Below are positions 13,006 to 20,603 of a stretch of 31,719 nucleotides of DNA, in pieces; the first letter of the stretch is position 1, and every line of letters begins with the position of its first letter. Location of the stretch: contig JBDHUV010000001.1 in the NCBI GenBank assembly GCA_039809365.1, forward strand, positions 1 to 31,719. The letters are read 5' to 3'. Source of the stretch: JBDHUV01 sp039809365 (GTDB lineage Bacteria; Patescibacteriota; Microgenomatia; Levybacterales; GWA1-39-11). The notes under the pieces were generated by a model. That model made no database searches, had not been told where the DNA came from, and saw only the letters and a list, made by a program, of their open reading frames with translations. Both the position numbers and the translations under genes were made by a program.

Positions 13006-14079
13006 TTATACGAGGTATAAATTAGGCTTGGCCTGAATGCTTTTTAAAGGTTTTGCGTGCATGTTATATGCTGCATATGCACCGATCATACTTGCATTAT
13101 CTGTAGTAAATTGTTTCTCAGGATACATGACTTGTATATTAAAATCTGAAGCTTTTTTTTGGAAATAATCTCTCAGGGCTTGGTTTGCACTGACTCCCCC
13201 TCCAAGTACTATATAACTACAGTTATATTTTTCTGCGGCATGAACTGTTTTATAGACAAGAACATCTACAATTGCATCTTGTACTGCATAACATATTTCT
13301 GAGATAAGTTCTGGAGTTAATGTAGATTGAGAGCGAATAAATCGTGCTGCTTCTGTTTTCAAACCAGAAAATGAGAAATCAAATGTTTCAAGAGATTTTA
13401 ACGGTCTTGAAAACTTAATATCTTTCTTTTTTGCAAGTTGTGAAAGTTTTTCAATTTGTGGTCCAGCTGGATAGGAAAGATTGAGTAATCTCCCAATTTT
13501 ATCTAATGCTTCTCCTGCTGCGTCGTCTCTTGTTCCTCCAATCCATGTATAATCCCCATGATTCTTAAATAGCAATAGATCGGTATGTCCTCCTGATACT
13601 ATTAAACCGATAAAAGGAAACTGTATTTGTTGGGTCTCTTTTTCATCTGATGTTGTTATCCAATTTGCATAAATATGTGCGAGAAGATGGTTTACTGGGA
13701 TAAGTGGCTTATCATATACAAGTGCAAGTGCTTTTGCAGACTCTACTCCTATAAGTAATGATCCTATGAGTCCAGGTCCTTGAGTAACAGCTATGGCATC
13801 GATAGATTTGGAAAGAATGTCCATTCCTTTTTTGTAATTCTCAGGAGTATGAGAAAAGGTTTTTCCTTCAGATTCAAGAAGTGCTTTAGAAATGATGGGG
13901 AAGATATACTCGAGTTGGGCTCGGGCTGCTTGTTCTGGTATTATCCCTCCAGTTAATGCGTGTAAATCACTTGAGGATGCAAGTGCAGAACCAAGAATTG
14001 TCGGATACGTAGTATCATTTTTTTGGACAACAGCAGCACTGGTTTCGTCACAACTCGTTTCAATACTGAGAATCTTCAT
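13006..14079 (-). CDS. tsaD: tRNA threonylcarbamoyladenosine synthase subunit TsaD
   Basis: Transfers the threonylcarbamoyl group to A37 of tRNAs reading ANN codons, with TsaB and TsaE as usual partners (neither is in this window). The ASKHA-type fold is visible: N-terminal ILSIETSCDETS, metal-binding His131 and His135 in VNHLLAHIYANW, the VSGGHTDLL phosphate loop, and LGGGVSANQALR near the C-terminus. A small insertion near residues 74-92 separates otherwise typical segments. The 357-residue length is normal for the bacterial enzyme. The gene begins 11 bases after the DUF192 gene with no Shine-Dalgarno sequence, so it is the last gene of the vanW-led operon. Confidence 0.95.
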   Translation of the reverse strand: MKILSIETSCDETSAAVVQKNDTTYPTILGSALASSSDLHALTGGIIPEQAARAQLEYIFPIISKALLESEGKTFSHTPENYKKGMDILSKSIDAIAVTQGPGLIGSLLIGVESAKALALVYDKPLIPVNHLLAHIYANWITTSDEKETQQIQFPFIGLIVSGGHTDLLLFKNHGDYTWIGGTRDDAAGEALDKIGRLLNLSYPAGPQIEKLSQLAKKKDIKFSRPLKSLETFDFSFSGLKTEAARFIRSQSTLTPELISEICYAVQDAIVDVLVYKTVHAAEKYNCSYIVLGGGVSANQALRDYFQKKASDFNIQVMYPEKQFTTDNASMIGAYAAYNMHAKPLKSIQAKPNLYLV

Positions 14080-14090
14080 GGAGCAAAAGG

Positions 14091-14564
14091 TTAATTAATA
14101 TTTTCAAATGTAATTGTTGAACCTTCGTTAATTTTGAGTTCATCTGCAGTGCCTGCATTTACTTCCAGTACATAATTTGCAGGAGCTTTTGGAGTATACA
14201 CAGGAGGATTGATTTCATCCTCTTTTGCTGGTTGTACATTTTTCTTTATATCTACTACTTTATTCCCATCAAGAAAAATGATGTCTAAAGGAAAATTGAC
14301 TTTTCTCATCCAGAATCCGTACGTATCTTTTTTATCAAACACAAAGAGCATACCTGAATTTTTTTTAAGTGATCTCCTATCTGAAAGTCCTTGCATACGA
14401 GTTTTTTCATCTTTTGCAAGTAAAAGATGAATTTCTTGACCATTTACCTGAGCACGTGCTTGTGAGATAAAAGGAAGAGTAAAGTTAAACGCAGTAATTC
14501 TCCAAATAATTAGCGCAATAACTATAACAACAAGTACTCCGTAGACAATAAAAATCTTTTTCAT
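14091..14564 (-). CDS. DUF192 family membrane-anchored protein
   Basis: A DUF192 protein of unknown biochemical function. An N-terminal hydrophobic helix (about residues 4-23) would anchor it, or act as a signal peptide. The exported domain carries the family pattern: RMQGLSDRRSLKKNSGMLFVF, then FWMRKVNFPLDIIFLDGNKVV, and the C-terminal VLEVNAGTADELKINEGS. At 157 residues it is a normal single-domain member. The gene starts 29 bases after the nucleotidyltransferase stop. A weak promoter (TTGAAT at 14605-14600, 18 bases, TACAAT at 14581-14576) could add expression with a very short leader. tsaD follows after 11 bases. Confidence 0.85.
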   Translation of the reverse strand: MKKIFIVYGVLVVIVIALIIWRITAFNFTLPFISQARAQVNGQEIHLLLAKDEKTRMQGLSDRRSLKKNSGMLFVFDKKDTYGFWMRKVNFPLDIIFLDGNKVVDIKKNVQPAKEDEINPPVYTPKAPANYVLEVNAGTADELKINEGSTITFENIN

Positions 14565-14593
14565 ATATGGTTGGTATTGTACCGCATTATAGG

Positions 14594-15064
14594 TTAAATA
14601 TTCAACTCTTTTATGATCTGGGATGATGCGTGTGCATCAATTCTTTCTGTAACTTCTACGACTGATGCATTTATCTTTTCTGCTTGAGGTCGTATATATT
14701 GAATGACAGGATCATCTTTTGTTACTGCAAAAAAAGTTGGCTTGAGTGCATACACAAGATCTTCATACTCTTTATTGGTACTGAAAAATGGAAGTGGGAT
14801 AACATAATCAATTATAGTCAGATGAGAGAGAATATATACTCTGTCTTTTTGAGTATGTATCGGTCTTTTTTCTCCTTTCATAGACTTAATTTTTTCATCA
14901 CTCTCAACGAATACAACAAGAGCACCTCCTATTTTTTTTGCGTGTGAAAGAAATGAAATGTGTCCTGGATGCAGAACATCAAAACATCCTCCTGCAAGAA
15001 TGATTGGATCTGGGATTTTTTTTATTTCGTGAATTGCTGATTCTATTGTTAAGATCTGTGCCAT
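14594..15064 (-). CDS. Cytidylyltransferase-like nucleotidyltransferase (RfaE2/TagD type)
   Basis: A small Rossmann-fold nucleotidyltransferase of the HxGH class. GGCFDVLHPGHISFL near the N-terminus contains the nucleotide-binding HPGH. LKPTFFAVTKDD matches the second conserved region, in which RfaE2 enzymes have LKPDVLVKGGD. The 156-residue length suits a single-domain enzyme that activates a sugar phosphate or polyol phosphate with ATP or CTP for envelope polymers. The usual KGGD is changed to VTKDD, so the substrate is uncertain: heptose-1-phosphate, glycerol-3-phosphate and FMN/pantetheine-type alternatives are all possible, the last least likely. It lies 18 bases after the vanW-like gene in an operon with envelope proteins. 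Confidence 0.8.
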   Translation of the reverse strand: MAQILTIESAIHEIKKIPDPIILAGGCFDVLHPGHISFLSHAKKIGGALVVFVESDEKIKSMKGEKRPIHTQKDRVYILSHLTIIDYVIPLPFFSTNKEYEDLVYALKPTFFAVTKDDPVIQYIRPQAEKINASVVEVTERIDAHASSQIIKELNI

Positions 15065-15082
15065 TATCTCAATCTATGTTTT

Positions 15083-16507
15083 TTATCCTTCTTTTGTTCC
15101 TTTGAGGTATACAGCTCCCCATGGTCTATATCTGGTAGTATATTCATCTGAGATGTAAACTTTACCATCTTTCATAACTGTTCGGCTAAAACTAACGACT
15201 GCTCCTGCAGCTGCATACTCTACTTGTTTGATTGTATCTTTAGGAAGAGATGGATCATCTTGATATACAGGAGCAGGAGGTGGTGTTTGGGAACTAACTA
15301 CAGGGTTTGTGATAGATACTTGTCGTCCATCTTTTGTTCCATATATGGTGAAAGTGAGAGTCATTGTTGATGGATCAACATAGGACTGAATTAAAATATG
15401 ATGTTTTGTGTCATTTTTAAATTTAAAATCAACAGTAGGAACATAAATTGTTGCATCAAATCCAGGTGCTGATTGTTGTTCGTAATATCCTACTCGATAT
15501 GCGTGTCCATATCTCTCTACAATAGGAAGTCCAGCATTGAGAACAGAGCGGAAGAGAGTGGTAGATACTTGGCAAACTCCACCTCCATCACCCAGTACTG
15601 TTTTCCCTCCAGAGATAACATATGCTTCTTTATATCCTGTATATCTGGATATGTCCCCGATAGATTTATTAAAAGAAAAAACTTCATTTGGAGCAACAAG
15701 AATTCCATTAATTTTTGAAGCAGCAAGTGCAATGTTATGAACTCTATTAGGAATAGATCCAACAAAATGTGACTCACCTGTACTTATTACTTCAACAATG
15801 CCAAGATTGTTTGCTTTTTCTGTAGAGACTTCAGGTTTTAAAACAGTAACAGGAATTGAAAGCACAATATTTTTTTCTGTTGTTCCAGCAACAATTTTGT
15901 GTACATACGTGTCTAACGTTTTATTAAGTTTTTCATAATCAATTTTTTGGCCATCTTTTGATTGTTGAAATGCAGTAACTCTATTGTTCTCTACCGTAAA
16001 TAGAGCATCAACAGGTTCTACCGTAATTTTTTTGTCGATATCGGTAAGCTTCTCTTTTATTTTTTCTGGGTCTGATGTGTATGATGGTTTGAGATTTAAT
16101 CCGTTTAAATATGAGTCTACAATAATTGCCATATCGCTTAAGATATTAGAGTTTTTCCCAATCGACATTGCTTGGTCTGTAATAAGTTCAGTATCGTATC
16201 CAATATTCAAGTCTTGGGCAGAAACTGTTGCGATGTTATTTTCATGAGAAAGGGTAAAAAATACTTGATTAATTTTTTCATTTTTTTCGTCAAAAATCTT
16301 TTTTACTTGTTCTTGGGACATTTCCCCCACATAGGTACTTCCTACAAAAACTCCTGGAATTACTTTATCCTCGTATGTTTTTTGGAAATAGATAATGATA
16401 ATACTTGCAAGTGTAAGTGCAGCAATACAGAATCCTGTAAGAAACCAAAAAGAGGGGACAAGTATTGAAAGTGGTTTTTTGGGGAAAGACAACTTTGGAA
16501 ATTTCAT
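15083..16507 (-). CDS. VanW family cell-envelope protein
   Basis: An exported, membrane-tethered protein of 474 residues. One transmembrane helix (about 15-41) follows a short basic cytosolic tail. An N-terminal region of about 180 residues resembles the putative peptidoglycan-binding domain that often precedes VanW. The VanW domain proper (about 240-375) has FSFNKSIGD, GGGVCQVSTTLFRS and VERYGHAYRVGYY. The end is a Pro-rich linker and a G5-like beta segment. VanW proteins accompany vancomycin-resistance clusters and are widespread in Gram-positive-like cell walls, but their reaction is not established; the conserved single Cys in GGGVCQ suggests catalysis or disulfide use. It heads the minus-strand operon leading to tsaD. 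Confidence 0.9.
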   Translation of the reverse strand: MKFPKLSFPKKPLSILVPSFWFLTGFCIAALTLASIIIIYFQKTYEDKVIPGVFVGSTYVGEMSQEQVKKIFDEKNEKINQVFFTLSHENNIATVSAQDLNIGYDTELITDQAMSIGKNSNILSDMAIIVDSYLNGLNLKPSYTSDPEKIKEKLTDIDKKITVEPVDALFTVENNRVTAFQQSKDGQKIDYEKLNKTLDTYVHKIVAGTTEKNIVLSIPVTVLKPEVSTEKANNLGIVEVISTGESHFVGSIPNRVHNIALAASKINGILVAPNEVFSFNKSIGDISRYTGYKEAYVISGGKTVLGDGGGVCQVSTTLFRSVLNAGLPIVERYGHAYRVGYYEQQSAPGFDATIYVPTVDFKFKNDTKHHILIQSYVDPSTMTLTFTIYGTKDGRQVSITNPVVSSQTPPPAPVYQDDPSLPKDTIKQVEYAAAGAVVSFSRTVMKDGKVYISDEYTTRYRPWGAVYLKGTKEG

Positions 16508-16566
16508 AGCTTTTTACTTATATTATTATTATACTATTTGTATATACAAAGAAAGTACTAGTTATT
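16508..16566. promoter_or_regulatory. Short divergent promoter region
   Basis: Only 59 bases separate the vanW-like gene from the solute-binding protein gene. TATAAT on the minus strand (16533-16528) overlaps TATACT on the plus strand (16530-16535), so the two promoters would compete. Neither has a convincing -35 or Shine-Dalgarno sequence. Predicted leaders are about 15-25 bases. Confidence 0.45.
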
Positions 16567-18078
16567 ATGCAACCAGAGACAACTAATTTAAACCCAGGTG
16601 TTACAGAGCAAGTTACTCCACCACCTCAAGCGGTACCTCCAATACAACCTCCTCCAGCACAACCACCAGTAGATTCTGGAGCCGTCTATGGAGGAGGCAT
16701 GGGTTCCAAGAAAAAAATAATTGGAATAATTGCAGGAATTATTGGTGTCCTATTACTAACAATTATTTTGTTTTTTGCATTTTTTAGAAAATCTGGAGAA
16801 GGGAATGCAGAAATTACATACTGGGGAATATGGGAAAATGAAGCTGTTTTTCAAGAAATTATTCAGGATTTTGAGAAAGAATATCCAAATATAAAAGTGA
16901 AATATGAAAATAGAGCAGATATTAAAGATGTTCCTGGTGGATATATTGCTTTTCTAAAAACAAGAATAAACGAAGGTACAGGTCCTGATATTTTCCGTTT
17001 TCATAATAGCTGGACATCTCTTCTTTCTTCTCATCTTGCACCCCTCCCTTCTTCAATACAAAAAGAAGTAGATATAGAGAAAAATTATTATCCAGTGATT
17101 AACTCGGACATGGAAGTGAATGGAGCATACTATGGAGTGCCTATCGGATATGATTCCTTAGTGATGTATGTCAATGACGATATCTTATCTGCTGGTGGAT
17201 ACTCAGTTCCACACGATTGGCTATCTTTTATGGATGTTGCTCGAGCTCTTACCGTGATTGATGAACAAACTGGTGAGATTAAAACGTCAGGTGCTTCACT
17301 AGGTACTTATGATAATGTAGATCATGCTGCAGATATACTCTCCTTACTGTCTGTACAAAGTAGTATTGATATGACTTCTCTTGCAGGAGTAAATGCGAGT
17401 ACAGACGAACAAGCTGAGCAAAAGACTACTCTTGCAAAGAACAAAATGGTAGGAGTTCTTGATTTCTATACGTGTTTTGCAGTTGAGTCAGATATCTGTA
17501 CCCCAATCTGGAACAATAGTATGCCAAACTCAAAACTTGCGTTTGTGCAAGGGAAGGTTGCATTCTACTTTGGATATTCTTGGGATATACTGGAGATTAA
17601 TCACGCAAATCCAAACTTTAAGTTCTCAGTACATCCTGTCCCACAGTATGATTCATCTGCACAGGGAAAAGCAACACTGGCGGGATACTGGGCAGAGGGA
17701 GTCTCTATAAAATCAAAAGCACAAGCACAGTCTTTTCAATTCTTAGAATTTTTAAGCAGAAAAGAAAATATGGAGAAGTTGTTTAAAGCACAGTCTGCTC
17801 AACGTCCAATTGCGGTTGCATATCCAAGAAAAGATATGGGAGATCTTCTTAAAAATAACCCGTATTTAGCAGCGGTGGTGAATCAAGCTCCTACAGCTAA
17901 ATCATCTCTTTTTTATTCAGACACATATGGTGGAGGAGAAATAGCAAGAATGGATGTGTATTTAGGAAACGCAGTTCGTGCAGTACAGGCAGGGGAATCT
18001 AGTTCTAAAACAGCAGTAGATAAGCTGGCAGAAGGACTGTATTCAATATTTGTACCAACTCCAGATGAAAGTAAATAA
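16567..18078 (+). CDS. Membrane-tethered family 1 extracellular solute-binding protein
   Basis: A 503-residue protein with a cytosolic Pro/Gln-rich tail (residues 1-47), one transmembrane helix (51-73) and a large exported domain of the ABC sugar-binding (SBP_bac_1) type. The exported domain begins ITYWGIWENEAVFQEIIQDF and has FEKEYPNIKVKYE, INEGTGPDIFRFHNSW, GVPIGYDSLVMYVND and a KVAFYFGYSW segment. All are characteristic of maltose-binding-like proteins. Normal members are lipoproteins or soluble; here the N-terminal helix would keep it uncleaved. No permease or ATPase gene is present in the window, so its transporter is elsewhere or it serves another role such as oligosaccharide capture. 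It overlaps the next gene's start by 14 bases. Confidence 0.88.
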   Translation: MQPETTNLNPGVTEQVTPPPQAVPPIQPPPAQPPVDSGAVYGGGMGSKKKIIGIIAGIIGVLLLTIILFFAFFRKSGEGNAEITYWGIWENEAVFQEIIQDFEKEYPNIKVKYENRADIKDVPGGYIAFLKTRINEGTGPDIFRFHNSWTSLLSSHLAPLPSSIQKEVDIEKNYYPVINSDMEVNGAYYGVPIGYDSLVMYVNDDILSAGGYSVPHDWLSFMDVARALTVIDEQTGEIKTSGASLGTYDNVDHAADILSLLSVQSSIDMTSLAGVNASTDEQAEQKTTLAKNKMVGVLDFYTCFAVESDICTPIWNNSMPNSKLAFVQGKVAFYFGYSWDILEINHANPNFKFSVHPVPQYDSSAQGKATLAGYWAEGVSIKSKAQAQSFQFLEFLSRKENMEKLFKAQSAQRPIAVAYPRKDMGDLLKNNPYLAAVVNQAPTAKSSLFYSDTYGGGEIARMDVYLGNAVRAVQAGESSSKTAVDKLAEGLYSIFVPTPDESK

Positions 18079-18973
18079 AATTGATACTGCAATCCTTAAG
18101 ACGCTTACATACTCAGACGTGTTTGCAAGTCCTCTGAATTTATCTGATCTTCACAGATATCTCTATAAATATGTTGTAGACAAAAAAACTTTACAACTTG
18201 TATTACAGAATACTTCTTGGGTTAAAAAAATAGGAACATATTATGTTCTTGCTGGGAGAGAATCTCTTGTTAAAACCTATCGGGTAAATGTAAAAGAAAG
18301 TAAAAGGAAAACGGTGATTGCAAAGCGAATAGTCTCAATTTTACGATTAATTCCTACAATCCGTATGATTGGGATAAGCGGAAGTGTTGCAGCAGAGAAT
18401 GCAACAAAAGGAGCAGATATTGATCTTTTTATTATTACTCGTCACCACTCCCTTTGGATTACCAGATTCTTGGCAACTATGGTCGTGACAATCTTAAGAA
18501 AAAAGCGTGCGGTAAAGTCAGAACTTGCTCCAGATACAATCTGTATGAATATGTGGATGAGTGAAGATAATCTTTTACTTCCTAAAAAAAATATATTTGT
18601 GGCGCGTGAGGTTCTCCAACTGAAAGTAGTGTATGATTCTTGTCATACCTATGCATCATTTTTACACGCGAATAACTGGATATATACATATTTTCCGAAT
18701 ACTTCCCAAATATTTAATTTTAAGAAAAAGAGCTTTCCCTCTTTTTCTTTTTTTTCTTTTATAAATTTTTTTGCATATAGCATACAGAGAATATATATGA
18801 AAAATAAAATAACTTCTGAGATTGTAGACACAAATTTTGCTGCGTTTCATCCTCGTGATATTTCAAAAGTAGTGCTCCAGATGTATAGAAATAGAGTAAA
18901 AGTGTATGGGAAATCATTGAATGTTGGATCCTCTCTATCTGTAAAAAAAAGAAATATTACTCCAGGATCTTGA
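18065..18973 (+). CDS. Polymerase-beta-like nucleotidyltransferase with N-terminal winged-helix-like region
   Basis: A 302-residue putative nucleotidyltransferase. Residues 1-75 look like a winged helix (TLTYSDVFASPLNLSDLHRY, then the wing-like KKIGTYYVLAG). The NTase core has GSV at 106-108 and DID at 118-120, the GS...DxD pattern that binds Mg-NTP. A helical C-terminal half contains CMNMWMSEDNLLLPKK, consistent with a conserved family whose function I do not know. The third catalytic carboxylate is not obvious. I chose the ATG at 18065, inside the end of the solute-binding protein gene (14-base overlap), over a TTG at 18050. The overlap suggests translational coupling, although a functional link is unclear. 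The stop codon lies inside the -35 of the greA promoter. Confidence 0.75.
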   Translation: MKVNKIDTAILKTLTYSDVFASPLNLSDLHRYLYKYVVDKKTLQLVLQNTSWVKKIGTYYVLAGRESLVKTYRVNVKESKRKTVIAKRIVSILRLIPTIRMIGISGSVAAENATKGADIDLFIITRHHSLWITRFLATMVVTILRKKRAVKSELAPDTICMNMWMSEDNLLLPKKNIFVAREVLQLKVVYDSCHTYASFLHANNWIYTYFPNTSQIFNFKKKSFPSFSFFSFINFFAYSIQRIYMKNKITSEIVDTNFAAFHPRDISKVVLQMYRNRVKVYGKSLNVGSSLSVKKRNITPGS

Positions 18974-18998
18974 CACTCTTCAATCGTTTATGTATAGT
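18970..18998 (+). promoter_or_regulatory. Sigma70-type promoter of greA
   Basis: TTGACA (18970-18975), a 17-base spacer and TATAGT (18993-18998). The -35 contains the TGA stop of the preceding gene. Predicted +1 near 19005 gives a 45-base leader. Confidence 0.8.
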
Positions 18999-19015
18999 AC
19001 TGTAAGCAAAAGAGC

Positions 19016-19034
19016 ACTCCCACTCTCCGGGAGT
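19016..19034 (+). promoter_or_regulatory. Hairpin in the greA leader
   Basis: ACTCCC (19016-19021) pairs with GGGAGT (19029-19034) around a 7-base loop, 15 bases before the greA ATG. It is the only GC-rich stem in the leader and has no T-run, so it is not a terminator by itself. It may pause RNA polymerase, stabilise the mRNA or sit in the initiation region. Confidence 0.5.
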
Positions 19035-19049
19035 TAGTATTCAGAAAAT

Positions 19050-19514
19050 ATGGACAGAAAATATATATACGTTACTACTGATGGTCTTGAAGATCTAAAG
19101 AAAGAACTTGCTGAACTTAAAAAAGTTAAACGCCCTGAGGTGCTTGAAAGAGTAAGCCAAGCAAGAGCAATGGGTGATTTATCTGAAAATTCAGAGTATA
19201 CTGCAGCACGTGAGGAGCTTTCATTGATCGATGGAAGAGTTGAAGAGCTTGAAGATATGCTCAAAAGAGCAAAAATTATTCAAGAAGATGAAGGCGGGCA
19301 TGTAGTACAACTCGGATCTCGGGTAAATGTACTCGTAGGTGGTAAAAAAGAGTTGTTTACACTCGTAGGAGAGTGGGAAGCTGATCCTGCCGCAAGAAAA
19401 ATATCCCATGAGTCTCCTTTAGGAAAAGCACTGATTGGAAAATCTGTTGGTGAAAAAGTTGAAGTTAGCGCGCCAGCTGGAAAAATACTGTATCATATCC
19501 AAGGTATAGAGTAA
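19050..19514 (+). CDS. greA: Transcription elongation factor GreA
   Basis: Rescues backtracked RNA polymerase by stimulating cleavage of the nascent RNA 3' end through the secondary channel. The N-terminal coiled coil (residues 11-75) carries the acidic tip GDLSENSEY (42-50) with the expected Asp43 and Glu46. The C-terminal domain contains LGSRVNVLVGG and the family ending SPLGKALIGKSVGEKVEV. Length, 154 residues, is standard. It has its own consensus promoter and a leader containing a short hairpin, with no Shine-Dalgarno sequence before the ATG. It stands alone between the NTase gene and tdh, which also has its own promoter. Confidence 0.96.
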   Translation: MDRKYIYVTTDGLEDLKKELAELKKVKRPEVLERVSQARAMGDLSENSEYTAAREELSLIDGRVEELEDMLKRAKIIQEDEGGHVVQLGSRVNVLVGGKKELFTLVGEWEADPAARKISHESPLGKALIGKSVGEKVEVSAPAGKILYHIQGIE

Positions 19515-19547
19515 AACGTATACCTTCCAGTGTGTCATAATTATTGA

Positions 19548-19576
19548 TTGACAATTGCTTTGTATATACTCATAAT
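19548..19576 (+). promoter_or_regulatory. Sigma70-type promoter of tdh-kbl, leaderless
   Basis: TTGACA (19548-19553), a 17-base spacer and CATAAT (19571-19576), then 6 bases to the ATG at 19583. Because both hexamers are good and the spacing is ideal, this is the strongest case in the window for transcription starting at the A of the start codon. Confidence 0.8.
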
Positions 19577-19582
19577 GCTACT

Positions 19583-20602
19583 ATGACACCAAAAACAATG
19601 CTCGCAGTCCTCAAAGAGAAACCAGAACCTGGTGTCCTAATAAAACAAGTTCCTGTTCCCACTCCAAAAAAAGATGAAGTCCTTGTGAAAGTAAAATATG
19701 CCTCAATCTGTGGTACAGATATTAATATTTATGACTGGAACACGTGGGCACAAGGACATATAACACCTCCTGCAATTATTGGGCATGAATTAGTAGGAGA
19801 AGTTGTTGAAATAAATGGCAAACCTGAAAATGATCTAAAAGTTGGAGATTTAGTAAGTTCTGAAACTCATATTTTCTGCCAAAACTGTTTCCAATGTAAA
19901 ATAGGGAATAAGCATATTTGTGAGAATATGGAGTTATTTGGGATTGGAAGAGACGGGTCATTTGCAGAATATACAACTATCCCACTTAAAACTACATGGA
20001 AAAATGATCCAAAAATTCCAGTTGAGTCGATGAGTGTACAAGAACCCTTAGGGAATGCAGTAAATGTAGTGACAAAAGCAGATGTGAAAGGAAAGAAAAT
20101 ACTCGTAATGGGGCTTGGTCCTACGGGGCTTTGTGCAGGAATGGTAGCAAAAGCATATGGTGCAAAAGAGGTAGTTGGAATTAATAGAAGAGAGTATAGA
20201 AGAAAGCTTGCACTCAAAATTGGATTTGATCGTGTACTCGAGGAATTACCTGAAAATGAGTACAATACATTTGATGCAGTTCTTGAGATGTCTGGAAATA
20301 GGATTGGTATTCAAGTCGCACTTGATGCGACTCGGATAGCGGGAAAAATAATTGCTTTTGGTATTCCTAAAGATACAATAGATATTGATTGGGGCAAATA
20401 TATGATTAATAAAGAGCTTTCAATTGATTCTGTATTTGGGCGTATGATTTGGGATACGTGGAACGATACAACTAAGTTATTAGTATCAGGGAAAGTTGAT
20501 CTTCGTAAAATTATTACTCATAGATTTAAACTATCTGAGTTTGAAAAAGCAATGGAAGTTATGAAAAGTGGAGAATGCGGTAAAGTACTTTTAGAACCAT
20601 AA
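19583..20602 (+). CDS. tdh: L-threonine 3-dehydrogenase
   Basis: Oxidises L-threonine to 2-amino-3-ketobutyrate. It is a zinc-dependent medium-chain dehydrogenase of 339 residues. The catalytic zinc site has Cys43 (CGTD) and His68-Glu69 (IIGHE). The structural zinc site is the complete four-cysteine set at 99, 102, 105 and 113. The Rossmann glycine motif GLGPTG is at 177-182. The residue after strand beta-2, normally Asp or Glu in NAD-linked Tdh, is Asn201 followed by Arg202-Arg203, which suggests NADP use. The N-terminus is set by the promoter: an upstream ATG at 19544 would lie before and through the -35. kbl begins 1 base after the stop, so the two enzymes form one operon for threonine to glycine and acetyl-CoA. 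Confidence 0.92.
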   Translation: MTPKTMLAVLKEKPEPGVLIKQVPVPTPKKDEVLVKVKYASICGTDINIYDWNTWAQGHITPPAIIGHELVGEVVEINGKPENDLKVGDLVSSETHIFCQNCFQCKIGNKHICENMELFGIGRDGSFAEYTTIPLKTTWKNDPKIPVESMSVQEPLGNAVNVVTKADVKGKKILVMGLGPTGLCAGMVAKAYGAKEVVGINRREYRRKLALKIGFDRVLEELPENEYNTFDAVLEMSGNRIGIQVALDATRIAGKIIAFGIPKDTIDIDWGKYMINKELSIDSVFGRMIWDTWNDTTKLLVSGKVDLRKIITHRFKLSEFEKAMEVMKSGECGKVLLEP

Positions 20603-20603
20603 T

